A DNA stretch of 23,235 nt from JBCBAP01 sp038532435 (GCA_038532435.1 JBCBAP010000054.1:1-23235), one strand, 5' to 3'. Numbered from the stretch's first letter, positions 7,308-14,843 are shown. Numbers and translations: made by a program. Notes: generated by a model not told the origin, from the sequence alone.

Positions 7308-8341
7308 CCGCCCGGGCGGCTCTCTATCCGCCGCAACCGTTCGGTTATCTGGGCCAGGATGGACACCGCAATCTCCGCCGGGCTCTTCGCGCCGATGTCA
7401 GCGCCGATGGGGCCGTGGATGCGCGCGATCTGCCCCGGCGAGAAGCCCGCCTCCTCGAGCCGGGAGACCCGCTTACCATGGGTCCGGGTCGAGCCGAGGC
7501 AGCCCAGGTAGAATACATCTGCCGCAAGCGCCGTGCGGATCGCGGGATCATCGAGTTTCGGGTCATGGGTCAGGGTGACGACGGCGGTGCGGCTGTCGAG
7601 GTCGAGCCCCTCCAGCGCTGCATCCGGCCAGTCGTTGACGATGGTCTGGCCCGGGAACCGCTCCGGGCTCGCAAAGGCCTCTCGCGGATCGACGATGGTC
7701 ACCGCGTAGCCTGCCTCCGTCGCCATCACGCTGAGCGGTTGGGCAATGTGCACCCCGCCCACGATCACGAGCTTGAGCGCCGGATTGTGCACGCCGATGA
7801 ACCAGCTCTCCCCATCGATCTCCTTGAAACCAGCCTTGTCGGAGGTGAGGGCGGTGCGGACCGCATCGCCGAGCGGCGTGCCCGCGGCGTGATCCATCAG
7901 GAGGCGCGGCCAGTGCTGCGCTTCCTCAAGCCCGACGCCAACCACATAGGCTGTCGGCCTGCCCATCTCCCGCGCGGACACGAGCGCCTCGAGAAGGGGA
8001 AGGTCCGGCCCCTGGCCGCGCGCGACGGGCTCCACGAGGATCCGGATGGTGCCTCCGCAGGCGAGACCGACGGCAAAGGCGTCGTCATCGCTTACCCCGT
8101 AGGTGAGAACCCTGGGCCGGCCGTCTTCGAGGGCGTCGAGCGCCTCGGCAACAACCGCGCCCTCGACGCATCCGCCGGAGACTGACCCCATCATCCGTGC
8201 ATCCCCGTCGATGACAAGCTGGCTGCCCACGGGACGGGGGGCGCTGCCCCAGGTCTCGACCACTGTGGCCAGCGCCACATCGCGCCCGCCTTTTGCCCAG
8301 TTCAAGGCAATCTCGGGGATCCGGTCATGTTCTGTCGCCAT
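7304..8341 (-). CDS. xdhC: XdhC/CoxI family molybdenum cofactor insertion protein
   Basis: A chaperone of 345 residues that binds molybdenum cofactor, protects it during sulfuration and hands it to xanthine dehydrogenase-family enzymes. The N-terminal XdhC/CoxI domain shows VETWGSAPRPVGSQL, SGGCVEG (Cys58) and LACGGTIRI (Cys95). The second half is the Rossmann-like XdhC_C domain: LVIVGGVHIAQPL at about 191-203, VDPREAFASPERFP, GCLGSTRTHGKR, and the closing HGPIGADIGAKSPAEIAVSI. GGGAG lies eight bases before the ATG at 8341. It is co-transcribed with the MoeA-MocA fusion downstream. No molybdenum hydroxylase subunit gene lies in the window, so its client is elsewhere. Confidence 0.93.
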   Translation of the reverse strand: MATEHDRIPEIALNWAKGGRDVALATVVETWGSAPRPVGSQLVIDGDARMMGSVSGGCVEGAVVAEALDALEDGRPRVLTYGVSDDDAFAVGLACGGTIRILVEPVARGQGPDLPLLEALVSAREMGRPTAYVVGVGLEEAQHWPRLLMDHAAGTPLGDAVRTALTSDKAGFKEIDGESWFIGVHNPALKLVIVGGVHIAQPLSVMATEAGYAVTIVDPREAFASPERFPGQTIVNDWPDAALEGLDLDSRTAVVTLTHDPKLDDPAIRTALAADVFYLGCLGSTRTHGKRVSRLEEAGFSPGQIARIHGPIGADIGAKSPAEIAVSILAQITERLRRIESRPGG

Positions 8342-8384
8342 GATGTGCGCTCCCTACACCGCCGCGCCTCTCTGAACGCTTGAT

Positions 8385-8399
8385 GGTGAGCATTTCACC
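8385..8399. repeat. Small inverted repeat upstream of xdhC
   Basis: GGTGA (8385-8389) and TCACC (8395-8399) around five bases, about 45 bases upstream of the xdhC start. A possible operator. Nothing else supports a function. Confidence 0.2.
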
Positions 8400-8482
8400 G
8401 TTTTCGAGGGGCTGCAACGGGATAGCGCGGGAGGTGGCCAAAGGTCGGGGCCTCAACGCCCCGGGCCGGGCTGCCCCACATG

Positions 8483-8515
8483 AAAAAGGGCCCCCGAAGC
8501 ATCCTCCGAGGGCCC
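8483..8515 (-). terminator. Strong Rho-independent terminator of the BCCT transporter gene
   Basis: On the minus strand a 12-bp GC-rich stem (arms 8504-8515 and 8488-8499, a few wobble pairs, loop GATG) is followed by TTTTT (8487-8483). It starts 21 bases after the transporter stop codon and insulates xdhC from read-through. Confidence 0.88.
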
Positions 8516-8536
8516 TGATCGATGATGGGACGTTGG

Positions 8537-10186
8537 TTATTCGGCGGGGACGTGGGTATCCATCCCGGCCTTCTCCCGCCGTCCGTCATTGTAGATCGCC
8601 TTCACGAGCGCGAAGCACATCAAGACCATCACGAGGGAGAAGGGCAGCGCGCCGATCACCATCGCGGTCTGGATCGCCTTCAACCCGCCAACGATCAGCA
8701 GCGCGGCCACGACGGCGCCCAGGGTCACACCCCAGAAGATGATGTGCGGCCGAGCCTTCGGCCCCTCGTCACCTGCGGCGTTGATCGTGTTCACGATCAG
8801 GACCGCGGAGTCAGCGGTGGTCACCAGGTAGGTCATCAGCAGGACCACGATGATCACGGACATCGCCCAGCCGAGCGCGGAGCCCAGCATGTGCACGACC
8901 ATGGCGAAGATCTTGTCGCCATCGGGCACACCGAAGATCGCCTCACCCGCGTCGCCGTTGAGCGTGAGGTCGATCGCAGTGCCGCCGGCCCAGGTGAACC
9001 AGACGAAGCACATCAGCGACGGCACGAACATGGCGCCGAGCACGAACTCCCGGATCGAGCGACCCTTGGAGATCCGCGCGAGGAACAGGCCGACGAACGG
9101 CGCGAACGCCACCCACCAGGCCCAGTAGAAGACGGACCAGCCGCCCTGCCAGCCTTCAAGCTGGGAGGCCACGCTGCCTTCCACACCGTCGGTCCGCCAG
9201 ACGCGGAACATCATGTCGGGCAGGGCGATGAAATAGTCCCAAAGCCCGAGCACGAGCGCCTGCAGACCGAAGAAGGTCGATCCGAAGATGAGGAAGAACG
9301 ACAGCAGGAAGATGCTGAGCCCCATGTTCAGGTTGGACAGCCACTTGATGCCCTTGCCGACGCCGGAAAGGGCGGAGATCGTGGATGCGCCCATGATGAT
9401 GAAGATCGCAACGAGGATGCCGAGCGTGTTCGCCGTCCCGTCTTCGCCCGTGAGCCCACCGATGCCGACGCGCGACAGACCGGACACGAACTGCTCCACA
9501 CCGAAACCAAGGGTCTGTGCCACACCGAGGATGGTCGCAACCACCGCTACGATGTCGATCACGTGACCCATCGGGCCCGACAGGCTCTTGCCGAAGAGGG
9601 GCGTGAGCGAGGAGCGGATCGTCAGCGGCAGGTTCCGCCGATAGCTGAAGAAGGCGAGGGCGAGGCCCGCAATCGCGTAGCACGCCCATGCGCCCAGTCC
9701 CCAGTGCAGGAACGACCATTTGTAGGCCATCCTCACATTGTCCGCAGACGACCCGGTCGTGATGCCCTTGATCACCTCGGGATTGTTCTGGAAGTGATAG
9801 ACCGGTTCCGCCACGGCCCATGTGAGCATTCCGACCCCGATCCCGGCGCCGAACATCATGGAGAACCAGGAGAAGTTGGAAAACTCCGGCTTGTCACCCG
9901 GCTGCCCCAGGTTGAGCTTGCCCGCCGCGGGCCAGATCGCGAGCGCGATGCAGATCAACACGAACAGGGCAACGGTCCAGATGTACCAGGTCGCGAAGTT
10001 CGACAGGATGAACGAGTTGAACGTGTTGAGGACGGAGCCCGCCTGTTCCGGGAATGCGACGGCCCATATCACGAGCCCTCCGATGATGAATTTCGACGCG
10101 ATCGTCACATCACGGCTGAATCCGGCGTAGAAGCCGGAATCTGCCGTGTTGATCGGCAGGTCGGTAAGTGGTGGCTTTAGGGCCAT
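8537..10186 (-). CDS. BCCT family transporter (betaine/choline/carnitine type)
   Basis: A sodium- or proton-coupled inner-membrane carrier for quaternary ammonium or sulfonium compounds such as glycine betaine, choline, carnitine or DMSP. At 549 residues with about twelve hydrophobic segments it has the normal BCCT size. Diagnostic parts are the glycine-rich TM3 stretch FGAGIGVGM (112-120) with TWAVAEPVYHF, WGLGAWACYAI, the TM8 betaine box WSVFYWAWW (350-358) and ARISKGRSIREF (370-381), and the TTADSA helix (456-461). The GxGxGM pattern GIGVGM matches that of many choline/betaine carriers. The exact substrate cannot be told from sequence alone. GGGAG precedes the ATG. It is divergent from a LysR gene that probably regulates it and ends in a strong terminator. 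A DMSP role (DddT-like) is possible in a marine roseobacter but not supported by neighbours. Confidence 0.93.
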   Translation of the reverse strand: MALKPPLTDLPINTADSGFYAGFSRDVTIASKFIIGGLVIWAVAFPEQAGSVLNTFNSFILSNFATWYIWTVALFVLICIALAIWPAAGKLNLGQPGDKPEFSNFSWFSMMFGAGIGVGMLTWAVAEPVYHFQNNPEVIKGITTGSSADNVRMAYKWSFLHWGLGAWACYAIAGLALAFFSYRRNLPLTIRSSLTPLFGKSLSGPMGHVIDIVAVVATILGVAQTLGFGVEQFVSGLSRVGIGGLTGEDGTANTLGILVAIFIIMGASTISALSGVGKGIKWLSNLNMGLSIFLLSFFLIFGSTFFGLQALVLGLWDYFIALPDMMFRVWRTDGVEGSVASQLEGWQGGWSVFYWAWWVAFAPFVGLFLARISKGRSIREFVLGAMFVPSLMCFVWFTWAGGTAIDLTLNGDAGEAIFGVPDGDKIFAMVVHMLGSALGWAMSVIIVVLLMTYLVTTADSAVLIVNTINAAGDEGPKARPHIIFWGVTLGAVVAALLIVGGLKAIQTAMVIGALPFSLVMVLMCFALVKAIYNDGRREKAGMDTHVPAE

Positions 10187-10265
10187 ACGTTGCTCCCGTG
10201 TTGGATTTATTGATTTTTATGCCGATAGGCTCCGGGCCGGTTGGGTGGCCCGGGAAGGGGAAATT

Positions 10266-10290
10266 GGGCATCTGATTGCCCGATATCGGG
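10266..10290. promoter_or_regulatory. Overlapping palindromes between BCCT and lysR genes
   Basis: CCCGATATCGGG (10279-10290) is a perfect 12-bp palindrome. It overlaps a second repeat, GGGCA (10266-10270) and TGCCC (10277-10281). They lie about 80-105 bases upstream of the BCCT start in the 220-base divergent region and could be a regulator site or part of the BCCT leader. Confidence 0.4.
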
Positions 10291-10365
10291 TCGAAAATGT
10301 CGCAGCACTGGCCTCTTTTCGTCCGGTATCTGAACTTTAAATGACAATTTGCGTTTGATAGCTCC

Positions 10366-10403
10366 AAACCTTTGAGCCTAAGGTTTCATAAAGAGGAAAC
10401 CTT
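10366..10403. promoter_or_regulatory. Triple AAACCTT element, candidate LysR operator
   Basis: Three copies of one 7-mer alternate in orientation: AAACCTT (10366-10372), its complement AAGGTTT (10380-10386), and AAACCTT again (10397-10403). The first two form an inverted repeat with a 7-base gap. The outer two are direct repeats 31 bases apart, about three helical turns. The last copy abuts the LysR start codon at 10407 and would overlap the ribosome-binding region, fitting autorepression. Confidence 0.5.
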
Positions 10404-10406
10404 TTT

Positions 10407-11318
10407 GTGAGTAAGCGCGCACTTCTGGGACGGTTGGGAGACGTGGACATTCGCCTTTTGCGGGTGTTCAGCACCGTTGTGGAGTGTGGCGGGCTGGCCG
10501 CGTCCGAGCTTGAGCTCAACATCGGGCGTTCGACGATTTCCAAGCATATCTCCGATCTGGAGCTGCGTCTGGGCATGACCCTTTGCCATCGCGGTCCGGC
10601 GGGGTTTGCCCTCACGTCTGAAGGAGAGAAGGTGCTCGATGCGGCCCACAGGCTGCTGAAATCGTTGGAAGGATTTCAGTCGGAGGTGGACGATATCCAT
10701 CAGAACCTGATGGGGACCCTGCGGCTCGGCATGTTCGACAAGTCCACGACGAACCCCCGCGCGAACATCGACCGTGCAATCGCGCAGTTCGACCGGGTCG
10801 CGCCCGACGTGACGCTTGAGATGGTCGTCCAGCCCCCCAATCAGATCGAGGCGCAGGTGATCGAGGGGGAGATCGATATCGGCATCGTGCCGGTCTATCG
10901 CCGGTCGGTCTCGCTGAGCTACGCAATCCTCTATTCGGAGGAGATGACGCTTTACTGTGGTGCGGGGCATCCGCTCTTTGCCGTCGACACGACCGATATC
11001 GACCTCTCCGGCTTCAAGTATGCGGGCTTCAGCTTCAACTCGCCGAACATGGCCGCGGGGCGGCGGCTCGGCCTGCACCGTACCGCGGCGGTGCACGATG
11101 AAGAGGCGCTCGCGCTGCTCATCCAGTCCGGGCGGTACCTGGGCTTTCTGGCCGACCATGTCGCCGCGGAGTTCGAGGCGCGTGGCACCGTCAAACCGGT
11201 TGCTCCCGGTCGGACCCACTATGTCAGCACATTCGCCGCGATCAGCAAGAAGCGGACCGAGTTCGACCGCAAGGCGGATGCGTTCCTCACCTGCCTGCGG
11301 GAGACACATCAGTCGTGA
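10407..11318 (+). CDS. LysR family transcriptional regulator
   Basis: A LysR-type regulator of 303 residues with the usual layout. The winged helix-turn-helix occupies about residues 12-72 (DIRLLRVFSTVVECGGL, RSTISKHISDLE, LCHRGPAGFALTSEGE), followed by a linker helix and the periplasmic-binding-protein-like effector domain (LRLGMFDKSTTN, IEGEIDIGIVPVYR, LYCGAGHPLF, SGRYLGFLADHVA). The start is GTG at 10407, supported by AGAGGA ten bases upstream. The HTH is slightly unusual in having ELNIGRSTIS where QPALS-type text is common. It is divergent from the BCCT transporter gene over 220 bases containing clear palindromic elements, so it most likely controls that gene and itself. The inducer is unknown. 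Confidence 0.92.
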   Translation: MSKRALLGRLGDVDIRLLRVFSTVVECGGLAASELELNIGRSTISKHISDLELRLGMTLCHRGPAGFALTSEGEKVLDAAHRLLKSLEGFQSEVDDIHQNLMGTLRLGMFDKSTTNPRANIDRAIAQFDRVAPDVTLEMVVQPPNQIEAQVIEGEIDIGIVPVYRRSVSLSYAILYSEEMTLYCGAGHPLFAVDTTDIDLSGFKYAGFSFNSPNMAAGRRLGLHRTAAVHDEEALALLIQSGRYLGFLADHVAAEFEARGTVKPVAPGRTHYVSTFAAISKKRTEFDRKADAFLTCLRETHQS

Positions 11319-12291
11319 TTGGTGCCTGACGGCAACCGTAGTCTGACACTTTCAAGACACAGGAATGGTGTCCCGTGGGTCGGGCGTCCTCGCAACTCAT
11401 TGACGACGGCTCCGCGTGTCGAACCTTTGCCAAACGCATCCGGCATAGCGCGGGCATTCTGTCACCATTGCCGAATTCGGCAGGACCGATGCGGACCTGA
11501 TGATCCAGAGCCCCGTTGTGTTGAGCTGTTGTTGAACAGGCCTCAACGACTGAGAGCTGCGCAGCATGAACCGGACTCGGTGGTTTCGGGGTCGACATCC
11601 GAACCGGCCCGATGATCGGCGGGCCCTCCTTGCTGGAAAAGCGCATTGTACGCGACGAAAGCTGCTGTAGCGCGGACTGGGATCCCCGGGATTGATCCCA
11701 ATCGCACAGGTTGCCCTCCCTTTCTCAAATATGGCTCCAGATCCGGCACTATTCTGGTCTGACGAAGAGGCGCACATGAGGCCCCCCGTTCCATGTGGTC
11801 TGAGCAGACTCGACAACCGCTCTGATCACCGTCACCCGCGGTCGATCGGCAGGTGAGCGACGAGACGGGCGGTTCGCAGGGGGAAAGCGGGACGGTATTA
11901 GCCTGATCCAGCACGCCATCGACCGGGCGCGCCGTTTGTCTGAGGTGATCGTGAATGTCGGCGCCGAACTGCATCGGACCGAGGCGATTCAGGTCAGCGG
12001 TCTCAAACGTTGGGAGCTCTTCGATCGTGAACTCTGGGTGATCGGGGAACCCTTGTTGCGCGTGAAGGAACGGTCCATCGGTCCCGAGGTCGCCCGGGAG
12101 AACCCAAACGCCCGTCGACTTTCTCGGCCGAAAAGTTAAGCGGATCACGTGCCGGTCAAACCCGGGCCGGCCCGGTTCGATGCGAAAGCGTGGACCCGTC
12201 CGAGCCGGCAAGGCCAGCGATGGTGAGGCGCCGTTTCGCGGGCTTGCAATTCCTGCTAGACGTTGGGCGCAATCACGCGAGGAGGTGACCC
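11319..12291. other. Long gap without a convincing gene, possibly decayed sequence
   Basis: About 970 bases between lysR and mtnA. Open frames exist on both strands (for example minus 12211-11543 and plus to 12139) but none has recognisable motifs, a good ribosome-binding site, or a composition that separates it from its opposite-strand shadow. Stops break every plus frame in 11319-11880. A small GACAC/GTGTC repeat lies at 11356-11372, without a T tract. I see no tRNA, no terminal inverted repeats and no intact transposase. The length is unusual for this tightly packed window and suggests a degraded gene or insertion element. Confidence 0.45.
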
Positions 12292-13386
12292 ATGAAAGTC
12301 GACGGCGTTCCCTACCGGTCGATCTGGTACGAGGCGGACAGCGACGCGGTGCGCATCATCGATCAGCGCTGGCTGCCCCACCAATTCCTGGTTGTCACCC
12401 TCGAAAGCCTCGACGAGTTCGCCACCGCGATCCGCGACATGTGGGTTCGGGGAGCACCCCTGATCGGCGCCACGGCAGCCTACGGCATGGCCCGGCAGAT
12501 GCTCCGCGATCCGTCCGACCGGTCGATCCATGAGACGTGGGAGCTGCTGAACGCGACTCGTCCTACGGCGATCAACCTGCGCTGGGCGCTCGACGGAATG
12601 CGGGCCGCCCTTTTGCCCCTGCCGGAGGCGCAGCGCGGGCGCGCGGCGATGGCCAGAGCAGCGGCGATTTGTGACGAGGATGTGGAGATCAACGCCGCGA
12701 TCGGCCGCCACGGTCTCGACATCCTGCGCAGGATCGCCGCCGACAAGCCCGCCGGGGAACCCGTGCGCGTCCTGACCCACTGCAACGCGGGTTGGATTGC
12801 GACAGTCGACTGGGGCACCGCGACCTCACCGATCTATAAGGCTCAGGAGGCCGGGATCGATGTCCATGTCTGGGTCGATGAGACCCGGCCAAGGAACCAA
12901 GGCGCGGGCCTCACGGCCTGGGAGCTGTCGAGCCACGGCGTCAGCCATGCGGTGATCGTCGACAATGCGGGCGGGCACCTCATGCAGCACGGGCAGGTCG
13001 ATGCGGTTATCGTCGGGACGGACCGGACGACGGCGCGCGGTGATGTCTGCAACAAGATCGGCACTTACCTGAAGGCACTGGCCGCGCGGGATAACGGCGT
13101 TCCGTTCTATGTGGCGCTCCCGTCACCGACGATTGACTGGACGGTCGCCGACGGGGTGCGGGAGATCCCGATCGAGGAACGCCCGACGCGGGAGGTCACC
13201 CACGTGTGGGGCAAGGACGCTGCGGGTGATGTGCACGAGGTGCAGATAACACCCGACGCCTCTCCAGCCGCCAACCCCGCATTCGACGTGACACCGGCCC
13301 GCCTCGTCACCGGACTGATCACCGAGCGTGGCGTCTGCGCGGCGAGCGCCGAAGAGCTCGCCGCGCTGTTTCCGAAAGCCTCCTAG
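12292..13386 (+). CDS. mtnA: S-methyl-5-thioribose-1-phosphate isomerase
   Basis: Converts 5-methylthioribose-1-phosphate to 5-methylthioribulose-1-phosphate in recycling of methylthioadenosine, the by-product of polyamine and acyl-homoserine lactone synthesis. The 364-residue length is normal for the eIF2B-like MtnA family. Diagnostic parts are IDQRWLPH near the N-terminus, WVRGAPLIG (Arg53-Gly54-Ala55-Pro56 phosphate loop), RPTAINL, the catalytic cysteine in LTHCNAG (Cys164), VWVDETRPRNQGAGLTAWEL, the catalytic aspartate in VGTDR (Asp244), and NKIGTYLKA. GAGGAGG lies six bases before the ATG. Downstream enzymes of the usual Met salvage route (MtnB, C, D) are not present here. A FucA-like class II aldolase 0.7 kb downstream suggests the alternative DHAP shunt. 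Confidence 0.95.
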   Translation: MKVDGVPYRSIWYEADSDAVRIIDQRWLPHQFLVVTLESLDEFATAIRDMWVRGAPLIGATAAYGMARQMLRDPSDRSIHETWELLNATRPTAINLRWALDGMRAALLPLPEAQRGRAAMARAAAICDEDVEINAAIGRHGLDILRRIAADKPAGEPVRVLTHCNAGWIATVDWGTATSPIYKAQEAGIDVHVWVDETRPRNQGAGLTAWELSSHGVSHAVIVDNAGGHLMQHGQVDAVIVGTDRTTARGDVCNKIGTYLKALAARDNGVPFYVALPSPTIDWTVADGVREIPIEERPTREVTHVWGKDAAGDVHEVQITPDASPAANPAFDVTPARLVTGLITERGVCAASAEELAALFPKAS

Positions 13387-13394
13387 GCAGCGCC

Positions 13395-13841
13395 TCAGGC
13401 CCCGATCCGTTCGATCACGATGTGGGGCTGGCCGTCGGACGTCGCCTTCGGCGACCGGCCGGATGCGTCGATCACTCCCTGGATCCTGCGGCGGAACGAG
13501 GAGAAGCTGTTGAACCTCACCACATCGACCGCCTCGTCGAACTGGATCGCGATGCGGTGTCGCCGACCGCCGTCGAGCCGGGTGAGCGCATGGATCCTGC
13601 CGATGAACGGCAGTCCGAGATAGCGGCCGCTCACCCGTTCCCCCACCGCCGGGCGCAACGCGGGTGGCGTGCGGGGCAGGGTGGCGCACAGGGTGTTCCA
13701 GTCGCGGTAGCCCGCGCGGCGCGCCACGGTCTCAAGCGCCCGGCTGTGGGAGATCGGATCGCCCCGCTCAGCCCGCGCCGCACGCAGCGCGCGCGCCTCT
13801 GCTTTGTAGCTTGCAGGGGTCGGTGTCGAAAAGTTGGTCAT
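13395..13841 (-). CDS. Small glyoxalase-related protein (Glyoxalase_8-like)
   Basis: A 148-residue protein of a family annotated as glyoxalase-related in alphaproteobacteria. The visible signature is the N-terminal helical motif: AEARALRAARAERGDPISHSRALE followed by VARRAGYRDWNTLCA (residues about 14-53). The C-terminal half (GERVSGRYLGLPFIGRIHAL, HRIAIQFDEAVDVVRF, HIVIERIG) is beta-rich. Function is not established. The start at 13841 is chosen because GAGG lies six bases upstream and the family text begins there. The frame is open further upstream to 14210, but that part is antisense to the aldolase start and has no family match. The gene is convergent with mtnA (eight bases apart) and divergent from the aldolase gene, so it sits inside the methylthio-recycling pair. 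Confidence 0.75.
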   Translation of the reverse strand: MTNFSTPTPASYKAEARALRAARAERGDPISHSRALETVARRAGYRDWNTLCATLPRTPPALRPAVGERVSGRYLGLPFIGRIHALTRLDGGRRHRIAIQFDEAVDVVRFNSFSSFRRRIQGVIDASGRSPKATSDGQPHIVIERIGA

Positions 13842-14082
13842 CGTCTGCCTCATCTGCGCAGGGCACATCGGGGCGGTGATGGGGCTCGCATTGCCATCGG
13901 TCCGGTGCCGTGCGGCTGGACAGGGATGAAGATCTCCGGAATTCACCAGCGCCTCAGGCGTGCGAGCGGCAGGGTCCGGCCCCTGGATGTGCCAAGTATT
14001 GAGTGCGCACCGATCCGTCAACGCCTTGACAGAGGCGCGTCCGCCGGTCACCCCGAATGCGCACAAGAATAAGGGACAAGGG

Positions 14083-14742
14083 ATGGACCGGAGCGAACGT
14101 GACCTCAGACGCGAGATCATCGCGCAGTGCCTTGCCATGACCGCCTCGGGGCTGAACCATGGCACCTCCGGCAACATCTCTGCCCGCCACGGCGACCGGC
14201 TCCTCATCACGCCGTCCGCGACACCCTATGACGCGATGGAGCCGGAGATGATCGCGTCCATGCCGCTCGACGGGGATGGCGCGTGGGAGGGGCCGCTCAA
14301 ACCCTCCACCGAATGGCGGTTTCATTTTGATATCATGGCCGTCCGGCCGGATGTCTCCGCCATCGTACACACCCACCCGACATTTGCGACCGCGCTCGCG
14401 ATCAACCGGCAGGAGATCCCGGCCTGCCACTACATGATCGCGGCCTTCGGCGACACGCGCATTCGCTGCTCCAGCTATGCGCGCTACGGCACTGCGGAAT
14501 TGTCGGAAACGGCGGTCGAGGCACTGGGGCCACGCATGGGCTGCCTGCTCGCAAACCACGGGGCCATCGCCGTCGGACCTACGCTGCCCAAGACGATGTG
14601 GCTGGCCGAGGAGCTGGAAACACTGGCCCGGCAATACTGGCACGCGTTGCAGGTCGGCACCCCGGTCATTCTGAGCGACGAGCAGATCCGGGAGACGATG
14701 GAGGCGTTCGGCTCCTACGGCCTTAAGGATCCCGCGGACTGA
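14083..14742 (+). CDS. Class II aldolase (FucA/Ald2-like), candidate methylthioribulose-1-phosphate aldolase
   Basis: A zinc-dependent class II aldolase of 219 residues, close to E. coli L-fuculose-1-phosphate aldolase in length (215) and text. The FucA zinc ligands and base align with a constant offset: Glu77 in PSTEW, His96 and His98 in VHTHP, and His159 in ANHG. Tyr117 in HYMIAAFG also matches. NHGTSGNIS and LITPSATPYD form the phosphate-binding region. The start at 14083 is supported by AAGGGA seven bases upstream and by matching the FucA N-terminus. A longer frame from 13960 adds unrelated residues. With mtnA nearby, the likely substrate is 5-methylthioribulose-1-phosphate, giving DHAP and 2-methylthioacetaldehyde (DHAP shunt). 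Fuculose- or ribulose-phosphate cleavage remains possible. TTGACA at 14026-14031 may be a -35 box, but no good -10 follows. Confidence 0.85.
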   Translation: MDRSERDLRREIIAQCLAMTASGLNHGTSGNISARHGDRLLITPSATPYDAMEPEMIASMPLDGDGAWEGPLKPSTEWRFHFDIMAVRPDVSAIVHTHPTFATALAINRQEIPACHYMIAAFGDTRIRCSSYARYGTAELSETAVEALGPRMGCLLANHGAIAVGPTLPKTMWLAEELETLARQYWHALQVGTPVILSDEQIRETMEAFGSYGLKDPAD

Positions 14743-14760
14743 GACTTCCCGCCGAGCGTC

Positions 14761-14775
14761 GCACCCACGGGGTGC
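14761..14775. repeat. Tight hairpin between aldolase gene and aspS promoter
   Basis: GCACCC (14761-14766) and GGGTGC (14770-14775) form a perfect 6-bp stem over three bases, 18 bases after the aldolase stop. No T tract follows. It may slow read-through into aspS. Confidence 0.35.
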
Positions 14776-14781
14776 CAAGCC

Positions 14782-14810
14782 TTGACAATCCCCGGTCAAC
14801 CGAGTGTATC
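14782..14810 (+). promoter_or_regulatory. Sigma-70-type promoter for aspS
   Basis: A consensus -35 box TTGACA (14782-14787) and a -10-like TGTATC (14805-14810) are 17 bases apart. They lie 34 bases before the aspS start codon. This also argues against the longer in-frame start at 14772, which would place the promoter inside the coding region. Confidence 0.65.
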
Positions 14811-14843
14811 GGCCCGGTCCGATTTTACCTGGAGCCACCCGCC

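Noticed and set aside
8522..10180. 552-residue plus-strand open frame opposite the BCCT gene
   Set aside because: Its text is His/Asp/Arg-rich antisense shadow with no family features. The minus-strand transporter explains the region.
11543..12211. 222-residue minus-strand open frame as a gene
   Set aside because: No recognisable motif or good ribosome-binding site, and the opposite strand is equally open. Low-complexity Pro/Arg/Gly text typical of a GC-rich shadow.
14026..14031. TTGACA as a promoter for the aldolase gene
   Set aside because: No acceptable -10 box at 16-18 bases, so it is kept only as a remark.
13842..14210. Longer N-terminus of the glyoxalase-related protein
   Set aside because: It runs antisense through the aldolase start and adds residues unlike the family. 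The 13841 start has GAGG upstream.
14772..14843. Earlier aspS start at 14772
   Set aside because: It would overlap a TTGACA-N17-TGTATC promoter, and the known AspRS N-terminus begins at 14844.
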